Positions 35,774 through 45,140 of a stretch of DNA of 53,529 nucleotides are shown in pieces. How positions within the stretch are numbered: the stretch's first letter is position 1; each line of letters begins with the position of its first letter. The notes beneath the pieces are model-generated. The model was not told the DNA's origin, searched no databases, and saw only the letters and a program-made list of their open reading frames with translations. The position numbers and the translations under genes are program-made. Source of the DNA: CAWHPS01 sp963831235 (GTDB taxonomy: Bacteria; Fibrobacterota; OXYB2-FULL-49-7; JAEUSG01); NCBI GenBank assembly GCA_963831235.1, contig CAWHPS010000069.1:1-53529 (forward strand). Reading direction: 5' to 3'.

Positions 35774-36154
35774 CTACTTTATCAGGACTTTTGCGCCTTC
35801 GGCTTCGATCTTTTTCTTCATTTCTTCGGCGTCGCCTTTGGAAACTCCATCCTTAACGGTTTTTGGAGCTCCTTCAACCAAATCCTTAGCTTCTTTCAAA
35901 CCCAAGCCTGTGATTTCACGGACAACCTTGATGACTTTGATCTTGTTAGCACCAGCGTTGTCGAGAACTACCGTAAATTCAGTTTTTTCCTCTGCAGGTG
36001 CAGCAGCTGCTGCGGCTGGTGCGGCTGCCATGGCAACCGGGGCCGACGCCTTGACGTCGAACTTTGTCTCTATTGCCTTCACGAGATCGGAAAGCTCAAG
36101 AACCGTTTTATTGGCAATCGCCTCGATGATTTCTTCGTTTGTAAGAGTCGCCAC
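35774..36154 (-). CDS. rplL: 50S ribosomal protein L7/L12
   Basis: The 126-residue stalk protein has an N-terminal dimerisation helix (TNEEIIEAIANKTVLELSDLVKAIETKF), an Ala-rich hinge and the C-terminal factor-binding domain EEKTEFTVVLDNAGANKIKVIKVVREITGLGLKEAKDLVEGAPK. The start is GTG with AAGGAGG six bases upstream. It follows rplJ. Confidence 0.96.
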   Translation of the reverse strand: MATLTNEEIIEAIANKTVLELSDLVKAIETKFDVKASAPVAMAAAPAAAAAAPAEEKTEFTVVLDNAGANKIKVIKVVREITGLGLKEAKDLVEGAPKTVKDGVSKGDAEEMKKKIEAEGAKVLIK

Positions 36155-36191
36155 TGAAAACCTCCTTTGAATTGTTTATTATATTTCTGAA

Positions 36192-36749
36192 TTATTTTCC
36201 TTCGCGTTCCTTCTTTTCCTTTACAGCATTGACAGCATAAGCAACCTGGGTGACAAGTGCCTGCAAAGTACCTGCAAGTTTTGTGATTGGAGCATTGAGT
36301 GCACTTGCAAGCATGCCAAGAAGCTCTTTCTTGTTAGGCAATTTTGAAATCTGTTCGACTTCTTTATTATTGTAAACCTTTCCACCGAGAACACCCGCCT
36401 TAAGTTTGGGAAGATTGTTTTTTTGTTTCTTGGCAAAGTCTATTATGATCTTTGCCGGAGCAATGTCATCTCCCAGTGAAATTACAACCGCCGTAGGTCC
36501 TGTTAAATATTCGTCCATGGGCGCCATGCTTCGCTTGGAAAGAGCACGCTTGACAAGAGTATTCTTGAGCACTTTGAAATAGACCTTCTCGGCACGGAAC
36601 ATTTGCCTGAGTTCGGTAATTTCCTCTACTGTGAGGCCAAGATAGTCCACAAGGTAAAGCGCCGAAGACTTGGCGAGTTTGGCTTCAACCTCTTCGACAA
36701 GCTGTTTTTTTTCTTCTGGGGTGGCTTTCTGGGCCGTTGTTGTTTTCAT
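36192..36749 (-). CDS. rplJ: 50S ribosomal protein L10
   Basis: The 185-residue L10 has SALYLVDYLGLTVEEITELRQMFRAEKVYFKVLKNTLVKRAL and the C-terminal helix that holds L7/L12 dimers (ALNAPITKLAGTLQALVTQVAYAVNAVKEKKE). It lies 12 bp after rplA, so the long L10 leader found in E. coli is absent. Confidence 0.95.
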   Translation of the reverse strand: MKTTTAQKATPEEKKQLVEEVEAKLAKSSALYLVDYLGLTVEEITELRQMFRAEKVYFKVLKNTLVKRALSKRSMAPMDEYLTGPTAVVISLGDDIAPAKIIIDFAKKQKNNLPKLKAGVLGGKVYNNKEVEQISKLPNKKELLGMLASALNAPITKLAGTLQALVTQVAYAVNAVKEKKEREGK

Positions 36750-36761
36750 TTTATTCTCCTC

Positions 36762-37457
36762 TTACGCGGCTTCGACAAATGTTCTGTCAAGTTTTATTCC
36801 GGGGCCCATGGTGGATGACAAGCTGATCTTCTTAAGATAGACCCCTTTTGCAGAGGCTGGCTTAGCTTTCATGAGAGCGCCTATAAGCGCCTTGATATTA
36901 CTAATTAGTGCAGGTACTTCGAATGATATCTTACCAACACAGGTATGTATGATTGCAGCTTTATCGAGTCTGTATTCTGCTTTACCGCTTTTGATTTCTT
37001 TTACTGCTTTTGCGACATCCATTGTAACCGTACCGGTTTTAGGATTAGGCATCAAACCACGTGTACCCAGAATTTTGCCAAGCTTTCCAATGACCTTCAT
37101 CATGTCCGGTGTGGCAACTGTCGCGTCAAAATCGAGCCAGCCACCGTTGATTTTATCTGCCATGTCTTCTGCACCGACATAATCAGCACCGGCTGCCTTG
37201 GCCTCATCGGCTTTTTCTCCCTTGGCAAATACAAGGACCCTTACCTTTTTTCCGAGGCCCCCTGGGAGGGTCACGGAACCACGGACGTTTTGATCGGATT
37301 TCTTGGGATCAACGCCGAGACGTACGGCAAGATCAACGGACTCGTCAAATTTGGTCTTGTGAGACTCTTTAAGTATTTTAACGGCTTCTTCGAGCGGATA
37401 TTCTTTTTCGGGATCAATTTTCCCTATCATTGCTTTCATTCGTTTTGACTGACTCAT
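36762..37457 (-). CDS. rplA: 50S ribosomal protein L1
   Basis: The 231-residue L1 contains DESVDLAVRLGVDPKKSDQNVRGSVTLPGGLGKKVRVLVFAKGEKADEAKAAGADYVGAEDMADKI and MPNPKTGTVTMDVAKAVKEIKSGKAEYRLDK, the family core. It forms the mobile stalk next to the E site and in E. coli represses its own operon with rplK. It is intact, unlike rplK just upstream. Confidence 0.96.
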   Translation of the reverse strand: MSQSKRMKAMIGKIDPEKEYPLEEAVKILKESHKTKFDESVDLAVRLGVDPKKSDQNVRGSVTLPGGLGKKVRVLVFAKGEKADEAKAAGADYVGAEDMADKINGGWLDFDATVATPDMMKVIGKLGKILGTRGLMPNPKTGTVTMDVAKAVKEIKSGKAEYRLDKAAIIHTCVGKISFEVPALISNIKALIGALMKAKPASAKGVYLKKISLSSTMGPGIKLDRTFVEAA

Positions 37458-37490
37458 ATTTCTGCCTTTCAGTAAGATCGGACCTTGATT

Positions 37491-37914
37491 TTATTCAACC
37501 TCTACACCCATGCTCCGGGCCGTTCCCCGTACCATGGACATTGCGGATTCGATTGTTGCCGCGTTTAGATCCTTCATTTTGAGCTTTGCAATTTCTTTGA
37601 CTTGATCAACGGTTATTTTACCGACCTTGTTCCTATTGGGTTCGCCGTCTGCCGGATTCAATCTTTGCCGCTTTCTTTATAAGTATTGAAGCAGGTGGTG
37701 TTTTCGTGATGAAGCTGAATGAACGATCCGCATAAACCGTAATGATTACCGGTATGATGAGTCCCTTGTCGGCTTGGGTTTTGGCATTGAACTGTTTGCA
37801 GAACTCCATTATATTGACGCCATGCGGGCCGAGTGCGGAACCCACCGGAGGAGCGGGATTTGCCGTGCCTGCCGGGATTTGCAACTTTATTTTCGCTACT
37901 TCCTTCTTTGCCAC
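37491..37914 (-). CDS. rplK: 50S ribosomal protein L11, broken by a 1-base frameshift
   Basis: The first 88 residues read normally from a GTG start (AKKEVAKIKLQIPAGTANPAPPVGSALGPHGVNIMEFCKQFNAKT...KKAAKIESG). The frame then runs into a stop at 37633. In the next frame the expected continuation GEPNRNKVGKITVDQVKEIAKLKMKDLNAATIESAMSMVRGTARSMGVEVE runs to a TAA at 37491, giving a normal length of about 140 residues. The extra base lies at about 37646-37652, in GGCAGACGGCGAA. L11 binds the GTPase centre and is one of the most conserved ribosomal proteins, so a sequence error is likelier than a true break. Confidence 0.88.
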
Positions 37915-37943
37915 AATGACCTTCCTTCGTTAGTTCTTGACTG

Positions 37944-38471
37944 TTAAAGAGGATTTACCTGCAAAAAGTCAAGCTCAACCGGTGTGAGCCTTCCAAATAC
38001 ACTAACCATAACTTTAAGCTTGCCCTTTTCCGTGGAAATTTCGTCGACAGTACCGTCAAAGTCCTTGAACGGGCCATCCTTTATTTTCACGGAATCACCT
38101 ACAATAAACGGAATGTCTGATGAGTGTTTTCGCTTTTGGGGATCTGCCTGCCCCAAGACACGCTCCACCTCATCCGCTTTGAGAGGCAGCGGTGTGCGGC
38201 CTCCTACAAAATTCGTAACCCCTGGTGTGGACTGAACAAGATGCATGGTTTCGCGTGTCAGATCCATTTCTACAATAAGGTAGCTGGGGAAAAACTTGCG
38301 GGTTGATGTGACTTTCTTCCCTTTTTTTATGGCCATCACCTCTTGAGTCGGAAGCAGGATGCGGCCTACAAGTTCTTCAAGCTTGTCGGATTTTACCTGA
38401 TGTTCGATATTTTCCTTTACGCGGCTTTCCTGCCCCGAGAGCGTATGGACGACATACCATTTTTTTGCCAT
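37944..38471 (-). CDS. nusG: Transcription termination/antitermination factor NusG
   Basis: The 175-residue NusG has the N-terminal NGN domain (KKWYVVHTLSGQESRVKENIEHQVK...RKFFPSYLIVEMDLTRETMHLVQSTPGVTNFVGG) that binds RNA polymerase, and a C-terminal KOW domain (IVGDSVKIKDGPFKDFDGTVDEISTEKGKLKVMVSVFGRLTPVELDFLQV). It lies between secE and rplK. It is intact. Confidence 0.96.
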   Translation of the reverse strand: MAKKWYVVHTLSGQESRVKENIEHQVKSDKLEELVGRILLPTQEVMAIKKGKKVTSTRKFFPSYLIVEMDLTRETMHLVQSTPGVTNFVGGRTPLPLKADEVERVLGQADPQKRKHSSDIPFIVGDSVKIKDGPFKDFDGTVDEISTEKGKLKVMVSVFGRLTPVELDFLQVNPL

Positions 38472-38481
38472 GATTTCGGAC

Positions 38482-38667
38482 CTATTCCTTCAGTATGAAA
38501 CTTACGATCTCACTTAAAATTTTATCCACGCCCATTATGTAAAAGGCAAATATCAGACTGATGACAATGACTACCATTGTTGATGCAATAAGCATATCGC
38601 GGGTTGGCCAGACAACCTTCTTGAGCTCAGCCACTACATCATTTAAATATAAAATTAAAGCTTTCAT
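38482..38667 (-). CDS. secE: Protein translocase subunit SecE
   Basis: The 61-residue single-span SecE has the amphipathic lead LNDVVAELKKVVWPTRD (W-P-T signature) followed by the transmembrane helix MLIASTMVVIVISLIFAFYIMGVDKIL. I chose the ATG at 38667; the longer reading from 38706 would start inside tRNA-Trp. Only an A-rich stretch precedes the ATG. The gene lies between tRNA-Trp and nusG. Confidence 0.93.
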   Translation of the reverse strand: MKALILYLNDVVAELKKVVWPTRDMLIASTMVVIVISLIFAFYIMGVDKILSEIVSFILKE

Positions 38668-38679
38668 CTTTTTTTTAAG

Positions 38680-38752
38680 CAGGTCTGGAGGGATTTGAAC
38701 CCCCAACCAATGGTTTTGGAGACCACTACTCTACCAATTGAGCTACAGACCT
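38680..38752 (-). tRNA. tRNA-Trp (CCA anticodon)
   Basis: The cloverleaf folds with acceptor AGGTCTG/CAGACCT, anticodon loop CTCCAAA and a G discriminator base; the 3' CCA is not encoded. It lies between rpmG and secE, the common bacterial position. Confidence 0.96.
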
Positions 38753-38759
38753 GTGCGTT

Positions 38760-38909
38760 TTACTTGGTTTCCTTGTGCACGGTCCGCTTGTTGCAAAACC
38801 TGCAGAATTTCTTCCGCTCAACGCGTTCCGGATGGAGGCGTTTGTTTTTTTTTGTAGAATAGTTCCGCTGTTTGCACTCCGTGCATTCCAGAGTAATAAT
38901 CTCTCTCAC
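38760..38909 (-). CDS. rpmG: 50S ribosomal protein L33
   Basis: Reading between tuf and tRNA-Trp on the minus strand gives a 49-residue protein that starts at a GTG (REIITLECTECKQRNYST) and ends KRTVHKETK. The zinc ribbon Cys9, Cys12, Cys36, Cys39 is intact. AAGGGA lies about six bases before the GTG. The order tuf-rpmG-tRNA-Trp-secE is standard. Confidence 0.94.
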   Translation of the reverse strand: MREIITLECTECKQRNYSTKKNKRLHPERVERKKFCRFCNKRTVHKETK

Positions 38910-38921
38910 AATAATCCCTTC

Positions 38922-40129
<1,208 letters not shown>

Positions 40130-40203
40130 TTGAAACTCCTTGGTTTCGTTTTTATGACATGAATGATGATTTTGTTAAATACACATTTTATTAATTTCAA
40201 CAC

Positions 40204-40276
40204 AGCCCAAGACGGGACTCGAACCCGTGACCTCGTCCTTACCAAGGACGTGCTCTACCGCCTGAGCTACCTGGGC
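40204..40276 (-). tRNA. tRNA-Thr (GGT anticodon)
   Basis: Acceptor GCCCAGG/CTTGGGC, anticodon stem CGTCC/GGACG with loop TTGGTAA, U discriminator, no encoded CCA. It is the last tRNA before tuf, equivalent in place to E. coli thrT. Confidence 0.96.
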
Positions 40277-40279
40277 AAT

Positions 40280-40351
40280 AGCGGGCGATGAGATTTGAAC
40301 TCACAACAACCACCTTGGAAGGGTGGGGCTCTACCATTGAGCTACGCCCGC
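40280..40351 (-). tRNA. tRNA-Gly (TCC anticodon)
   Basis: Acceptor GCGGGCG/CGCCCGC, anticodon stem CCACC/GGTGG with loop CTTCCAA, U discriminator, no encoded CCA. It is separated by only 3 bases from the next tRNA and equals E. coli glyT in position. Confidence 0.96.
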
Positions 40352-40376
40352 AAACTGATAACCCTTAAACCATAAT

Positions 40377-40458
40377 TGGACAGGGGTGGATTTGAACCAC
40401 CGCAGACATAGTCAACGGATTTACAGTCCGTCCCCATTAACCACTCGGGCACCTGTCC
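40377..40458 (-). tRNA. tRNA-Tyr (GTA anticodon)
   Basis: A class II tRNA with a long variable arm; acceptor GGACAGG/CCTGTCC, anticodon loop CTGTAAA, A discriminator, no encoded CCA. It equals E. coli tyrU in position. Confidence 0.96.
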
Positions 40459-40476
40459 AGACTTTCAAATATCAAG

Positions 40477-40549
40477 AGCCTGCGAACGGAGTTGAACCGC
40501 CGACAAGCTGATTACAAATCAGCTGCTCTACCAACTGAGCTACGCAGGC
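40477..40549 (-). tRNA. tRNA-Thr (TGT anticodon)
   Basis: Acceptor GCCTGCG/CGCAGGC, anticodon stem GCTGA/TCAGC with loop TTTGTAA, U discriminator, no encoded CCA. It is the first gene of the cluster, equal to E. coli thrU in position. Confidence 0.96.
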
Positions 40550-40588
40550 CAATGCCTTCGAGTGAGTTAAAAACAATACAGATTTATA

Positions 40589-40618
40589 AAAATAGGTTTT
40601 ATTATTATTTAATGTCAA
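40589..40618 (-). promoter_or_regulatory. Sigma-70-like promoter of the tRNA-tuf-ribosomal cluster
   Basis: On the minus strand a perfect TTGACA (40613-40618) is followed after 18 bases by TATTTT (40589-40594). The predicted start is about 30 bases before tRNA-Thr(TGT). A TATAAA immediately downstream is an alternative -10. The spacer is very AT-rich. Confidence 0.65.
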
Positions 40619-40666
40619 TATTTTTTTTAAAAAATTGAGCGTCCTTGAATTTACTATAAAATATCG

Positions 40667-40683
40667 ACGCACATAATGTGCGT
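40667..40683 (-). terminator. Weak hairpin after cvpA
   Basis: ACGCAC and GTGCGT form a perfect 6-bp stem around a 5-base loop, followed on the minus strand by CGATATTTTAT. It lies between cvpA and the tRNA cluster promoter, where a terminator would be expected, but the U-tract is interrupted. Confidence 0.35.
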
Positions 40684-40775
40684 AAAACCTCTGATATACT
40701 ATTGAAAACTCTTTACGCATAGGAAATTAAAGCAAATAGATATTGGGTATGAAATTCGCTAATGCAGAAATTTTC

Positions 40776-41291
40776 TTAATGCTTTTCTTTACTTTTAGAT
40801 TTAAACCAGTTTATCTGGTTGGATAAAATATATTTTAATCTTTCAGGTGAGGTAGCAAACAATGTTTTAACAGGAACTAATAATCTTGGCGCAAGGACTG
40901 ATTTTTTTACTATATCCTTTTTGTCAAAATCCAGCATTACAATACAGAATAAAATAAATACACAGACAATAAAGCCGCGCAAGAACCCTAACAAAAGTCC
41001 GCCGATCACATCTGCAAAGCCTGAAACAACGATATTTCCCAAAAACCTCAGAAAACGTCCTATTATGCTTAAGATTATAAAAAACAGTATGAATAGAAAA
41101 GTAAAAACAGCCCATCGGATTATATTGTTCTGTCCAATTGTAGCACCTGCAATATGGCAGATATAACCAGCACCATAAAAGCCTACTACTATATATAGAA
41201 ATGAAAAGAAGGTATTGAAAAAACCTTTCTTTATACCCCAGAAAATACTAAGGGAAATTATCAGGAGTATGGTAATATCTATCCAGTTCAT
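40776..41291 (-). CDS. CvpA family membrane protein
   Basis: The 171-residue protein has four hydrophobic segments and the family-like opening MNWIDITILLIISLSIFWGIKKGFFNTFF, then VVSGFADVIGGLLLGFLRGFIVCVFIL. CvpA proteins are inner-membrane proteins of broad, poorly defined role (colicin V production, envelope stress). The C-terminus is a basic tail. It lies alone between the outer-membrane protein pair and the tRNA cluster. Confidence 0.85.
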   Translation of the reverse strand: MNWIDITILLIISLSIFWGIKKGFFNTFFSFLYIVVGFYGAGYICHIAGATIGQNNIIRWAVFTFLFILFFIILSIIGRFLRFLGNIVVSGFADVIGGLLLGFLRGFIVCVFILFCIVMLDFDKKDIVKKSVLAPRLLVPVKTLFATSPERLKYILSNQINWFKSKSKEKH

Positions 41292-41482
41292 TTATTAATT
41301 TCCATCTTAATCTTTTCAAGGAGATATCGTGAAATAAAAATAAATTCAAGGAAAGAACCGTGTCAAACACTCAAATGGGATTTTTTTATATAACCTGCTC
41401 TTTTCGTAAACAAACAAGCATTACTTGAATATATGTAAATGTTAACAAGATTCTGGCATCAGCAAAACCATTAACCAGGGGA

Positions 41483-43183
41483 TTATAACAACCCCAGGAA
41501 CGGCAGCGACATCTCAACCGATAAAAACAAACTGAACCGTATGCCCTCCTGCGACAGCCAGAGCGGAGATTTCTCGTGTTCGTAAAGAATGTTGTTGCCG
41601 CCAGCATCCGTTACGCGCGTGCGGGGCAGGAGCGAATGCAGGAGCGGCTCCGTGATTTCGAACCAAAAAAGGTACGGCCTTCTGACATATTGCGCTTTGA
41701 TGCCTGTGGCGAACTGGAGTTCGCGCTCATAATCCTGGCGTTGATTATCAACCCGGAAATTGAGGTCCGCGCCTTGCTGAACGTTTGTACCATAATACTT
41801 GGTCATGAACGTGAACTTGGAATTGATCAAAAGCGTCATCCCTAGACCGAGTTTATGAACCGCATTATCCATCACCGGAAACATGGTACTGATGTCAAGC
41901 CCACAATTAAGGACGTTGCGGTTGGCATAGGAATAGGGTTCCCAGATAGTTTCATCGCCGGCACTTGTTGTTGAGTTGCGAGAAGCTTCAATTTGACCCC
42001 CGCCGACCCAGTACATGTCGGTATTGTCGAAACGCGAATAACAATATCCGGCCACCAGTGCGACATCGATATAATTGAAATACGGATCAAAGGGGATGGA
42101 AATATTCGGGGCCGCCTCAATGGAAAAGCTATGGACGTTATCCTTGGCATTATTGGAAATGTCTGGGTTACTGCTCAAAACTTGTTCTTGTGCCAACCCT
42201 TCGTATTTCAATCGGGCAAAGGTATTGAGCGAATAACGTTGGCCCTTAAGGCAGGTAATATTGCCATACAAACCAGTCGAGAAGTCGCTGGTTGTCTCGC
42301 TCCAATCCCCTTTTTTGTAGGTGCCTTCAAAATTCACATCGAGGACAGCATCCCCTGTGCTGATTGTCGAGTCGCGGGTCCACTCATAATAGTCCTGACG
42401 GCCCGCCCGGTAGGCTACCCGTCCGCCGAATTTACCTTTGGGAAGGGTTACACCGCCCTGCAGGTCGATATTATAGAGAGGTCCGCGTACATATCCGTTC
42501 TGGAGCCAGGCATCGCCCTGTACCCCTCTGGCTCCGAAAATATGGGCGCAAGGTGATGTGCTCCATCCCCAAACCGCGCGATCGGTTGAGTAGGCAGTTC
42601 CACCCTTTGTGAAGTCGAAGTTATGTGACAATAAAAGCGTATTCTCGAATCCAGTGCTCAATTGCAGCCCTGAAGGAATGCCGAACGCCTCAAAGGCCAG
42701 TATCCCCTGCAGGTGCAAAGAATTAAGCGCATGCGTCAACGAGTAATTAAACGGAATGCGGCCGCTATTTGTGCTGTTCAGTTCCCCTTCAGCATGGGTC
42801 ACCCTCGCCTCCACATCCTCATTAATATTCAGGAGCGCCATCGGGCCTGCCCGCAATCGATGAACATAGCCTATGGAGTTTGTTACAGAATAAATTTTCG
42901 CGGTATGGGAGAAGCTGGCGTTATTATCGCTGACATCGATACCTGTGGATGTGTAATTTCCGTTAGGCTTGTTTTTCGGTTGGTCGATACTGCCCCAATA
43001 GGGCTGTTTATCATAGGTTGGGAAATAGAAGAGCATATTCGATTGCCATGCCTGAATATCCTGCGGGAACATCGCCCATGACAAATAGGGATTCGAGCCA
43101 TAGGATGACAGACGGGTTTCTCCAGGCAAGACCTGGCAGCCAAAGACGCATACGATCAGGAAAAGAATTCGTTTTGAACTCAT
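41483..43183 (-). CDS. Putative outer-membrane beta-barrel protein (paralogue 1)
   Basis: The 566-residue protein starts at the ATG at 43183 (MSSKRILFLIVCVFGCQVLPG, a signal peptide) with AAAGGGGAG seven bases upstream; the longer in-frame reading overlaps the upstream gene without support. It is rich in aromatic and amphipathic strands and ends on a Leu-rich strand, like outer-membrane barrels. It is clearly paralogous to the gene just upstream: shared blocks include SNP...FPQD-x-W, QP-x-WG-x-IDQP, YWVGGGQ, KYYG and ERE-x-x. I do not recognise the family; porin-like transport or a surface structure is possible. It follows the paralogue by 43 bp and shares its promoter. Confidence 0.75.
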   Translation of the reverse strand: MSSKRILFLIVCVFGCQVLPGETRLSSYGSNPYLSWAMFPQDIQAWQSNMLFYFPTYDKQPYWGSIDQPKNKPNGNYTSTGIDVSDNNASFSHTAKIYSVTNSIGYVHRLRAGPMALLNINEDVEARVTHAEGELNSTNSGRIPFNYSLTHALNSLHLQGILAFEAFGIPSGLQLSTGFENTLLLSHNFDFTKGGTAYSTDRAVWGWSTSPCAHIFGARGVQGDAWLQNGYVRGPLYNIDLQGGVTLPKGKFGGRVAYRAGRQDYYEWTRDSTISTGDAVLDVNFEGTYKKGDWSETTSDFSTGLYGNITCLKGQRYSLNTFARLKYEGLAQEQVLSSNPDISNNAKDNVHSFSIEAAPNISIPFDPYFNYIDVALVAGYCYSRFDNTDMYWVGGGQIEASRNSTTSAGDETIWEPYSYANRNVLNCGLDISTMFPVMDNAVHKLGLGMTLLINSKFTFMTKYYGTNVQQGADLNFRVDNQRQDYERELQFATGIKAQYVRRPYLFWFEITEPLLHSLLPRTRVTDAGGNNILYEHEKSPLWLSQEGIRFSLFLSVEMSLPFLGLL

Positions 43184-43226
43184 AGGTACTCCCCTTTCGT
43201 AACTAACGATTCCGGTGTAGCGCGAA

Positions 43227-45014
43227 TCATTTTGCAGACTCTTTCTTTCCGTCAAGCCCGGATCGACCGAACAGATTATCAAGGCTCGTTGAGACGAAAA
43301 ATCCGATTTGTGCGCCGGCCTGCGAAACCCACATGTTTTCATGCCAGACTTCAGAAAGAAGTGTTCTGCCGCTATTATCGTACACGCGCGTGACAGGGGT
43401 GAGTGAATAGGTAAGCGGCTGCCCGAAGGTCAACCGGAAGACATAAGTGTTTCTCCGGTAGATTATATTCAATACGGAGTTGAGCCAGACCTCGCGTTCG
43501 AAATTTTTTCGGATATTTTTCACTTCGAAATTAATATCATTGGAAGTGGTATGCGTTTCTCCGTAATACTTTTCCAGCCATTTAAACCTTGTCCATAAAA
43601 GAAGCGATACGCTCATTGCCACCGATTGTTTGGGATCGCCATAAATCGGAAAGGTCGGATTGGCATCAAAGGCGATTTCGAAGAAGTTCTGCCGTGCATA
43701 GGAACAATCATACCACGAATAATCCTCACCCAGGGAGACTGTGGTATTGACATATCCATCCTTTTGGCCGCCCCCTACCCAATACGGCCGCGTATAATCG
43801 TAGCTCATATGGGAATAGTTGCATAAAATGGCCAGATCGATGTAGGTAAATTTATTATCCCATGGATAGATATTGACATTGGGGTTTACCTGGAACACAA
43901 AAGTGCCCGCACGCTCATGCACGCCGCTTTCCACATTGGAATTTTGCGGCAGCACGCCTGTCGAATCATTGACGGTGTAGCGCGACAACACCAGTGTATT
44001 AAAGAGAAATTTCTCCTGTTTGATCCAATTATAATTTCCATACACGCGGAATGTTTTCTCCCCTATCTTTTTGGCGACGGTATTTTGATACGATCCAGCG
44101 AAGTTTTGCCAAATCGTTGAATCGCCGATCGCCGGATTGGTATCGTTTTGCCATCTGAACTGTTCAAGCTCGCCGGTATCATACCGGAACCGTCCCCCCA
44201 ATTTAAGTTTTGAAAGTGTCGCGGACGTCTGGAGGTCGAACTGGTAGAGTGATCCAACGGTATAGTCATCCTGAAACCGTGCATAGGCGAGCCCCGGGTA
44301 ATTACCGAAAATCTTTCCGCCTTGCAATGTTGACCAGGCCCAGACATTCCGTGCGGATGTATAATTGGTACCGTTTTTGTTGATGTTCCATTCGAGGTTC
44401 GGCTCAAGGGCCGACTGTCGTCCGAAACCGAGCTTGAAGCCGATGGGGATGGATCGCCATAGAATGGCCAGATACGAGGTGAGATAGACATTATGAATCG
44501 AGTGTTCCTCTGTATAATTAAAATGGAGAGTATCGATGGAATCGGCCATTGCGCCTTCGGCTTTGGCGCTCAAGGGCATGTAGGCATACTCCAGATCGAA
44601 CCTGGTTTTAAGCAAAGGCGAAATTGTTTTCGTGAATCCAGCCATATTTTTCCAGTTGTAAAGGCTTGCCTCGTGCTTAAAATAATCAGGACTTCCCTTG
44701 ACACCTATCTTCTCGCCGGTTAATAGATAGGTGGTACTCGGCCGCAGGTCGGGTTGATCGATATCGCCCCACCAAGGCTGGGCCTGGTAGGTCGTTTGAT
44801 AAAAAACAAAATCCTTTGGTATGAGCCATAAATCCTGGGGAAATGCGAAAACCGTCATCTGCGGGTTGGAACCTGCAAAAAATACGCGGGCATGGCAGAG
44901 CGTGGATATAACAAAGATCGCCATAAAGAAAATTGATACTGAAAGGTATTTTGTCTTTTTGGGAGCAGGAGGATTTAGATAAAGAGTTTCTTTGCAGGCG
45001 TCTTTATTATTCAT
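43227..45014 (-). CDS. Putative outer-membrane beta-barrel protein (paralogue 2)
   Basis: The 595-residue protein has an N-terminal signal region (KYLSVSIFFMAIFVISTLCHA at about 22-42) and a predicted barrel with alternating strand pattern and many Trp/Tyr. Key blocks: SNPQMTVFAFPQDLWLIP, YQAQPWWGDIDQP, PYWVGGGQKDG, EKYYGETH. AGGAAA lies about seven bases before the ATG, and a promoter lies upstream (45062-45091). It is the first gene of the paralogous pair and is cotranscribed with it. Function is unknown. Confidence 0.75.
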   Translation of the reverse strand: MNNKDACKETLYLNPPAPKKTKYLSVSIFFMAIFVISTLCHARVFFAGSNPQMTVFAFPQDLWLIPKDFVFYQTTYQAQPWWGDIDQPDLRPSTTYLLTGEKIGVKGSPDYFKHEASLYNWKNMAGFTKTISPLLKTRFDLEYAYMPLSAKAEGAMADSIDTLHFNYTEEHSIHNVYLTSYLAILWRSIPIGFKLGFGRQSALEPNLEWNINKNGTNYTSARNVWAWSTLQGGKIFGNYPGLAYARFQDDYTVGSLYQFDLQTSATLSKLKLGGRFRYDTGELEQFRWQNDTNPAIGDSTIWQNFAGSYQNTVAKKIGEKTFRVYGNYNWIKQEKFLFNTLVLSRYTVNDSTGVLPQNSNVESGVHERAGTFVFQVNPNVNIYPWDNKFTYIDLAILCNYSHMSYDYTRPYWVGGGQKDGYVNTTVSLGEDYSWYDCSYARQNFFEIAFDANPTFPIYGDPKQSVAMSVSLLLWTRFKWLEKYYGETHTTSNDINFEVKNIRKNFEREVWLNSVLNIIYRRNTYVFRLTFGQPLTYSLTPVTRVYDNSGRTLLSEVWHENMWVSQAGAQIGFFVSTSLDNLFGRSGLDGKKESAK

Positions 45015-45061
45015 AGGTTTTCCTGCTTTGGTCGTCTGTCTGTTGAATGATGTTAATGAAG

Positions 45062-45091
45062 AATATAGGCGCCTTTGCGTATCATTGTCAA
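45062..45091 (-). promoter_or_regulatory. Sigma-70-like promoter of the outer-membrane protein pair
   Basis: On the minus strand TTGACA (45086-45091) and TATATT (45062-45067) are 18 bases apart, ending 47 bases before the start of the first outer-membrane protein gene. It lies within the 126-bp gap after the ABC transporter genes, so the pair is transcribed independently of them. Confidence 0.7.
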
Positions 45092-45140
45092 AACAAAAAT
45101 ACCAGTATAAAAGGCCCTGACTTGCAAGGAGAAATTGCGA

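Noticed and set aside
38668..38706. Longer secE reading starting inside tRNA-Trp
   Set aside because: It would code through the tRNA; the ATG at 38667 gives a normal 61-residue SecE.
40472..40720. 82-residue minus-strand open frame over tRNA-Thr(TGT) and its promoter
   Set aside because: It consists of tRNA and promoter sequence; composition is not protein-like.
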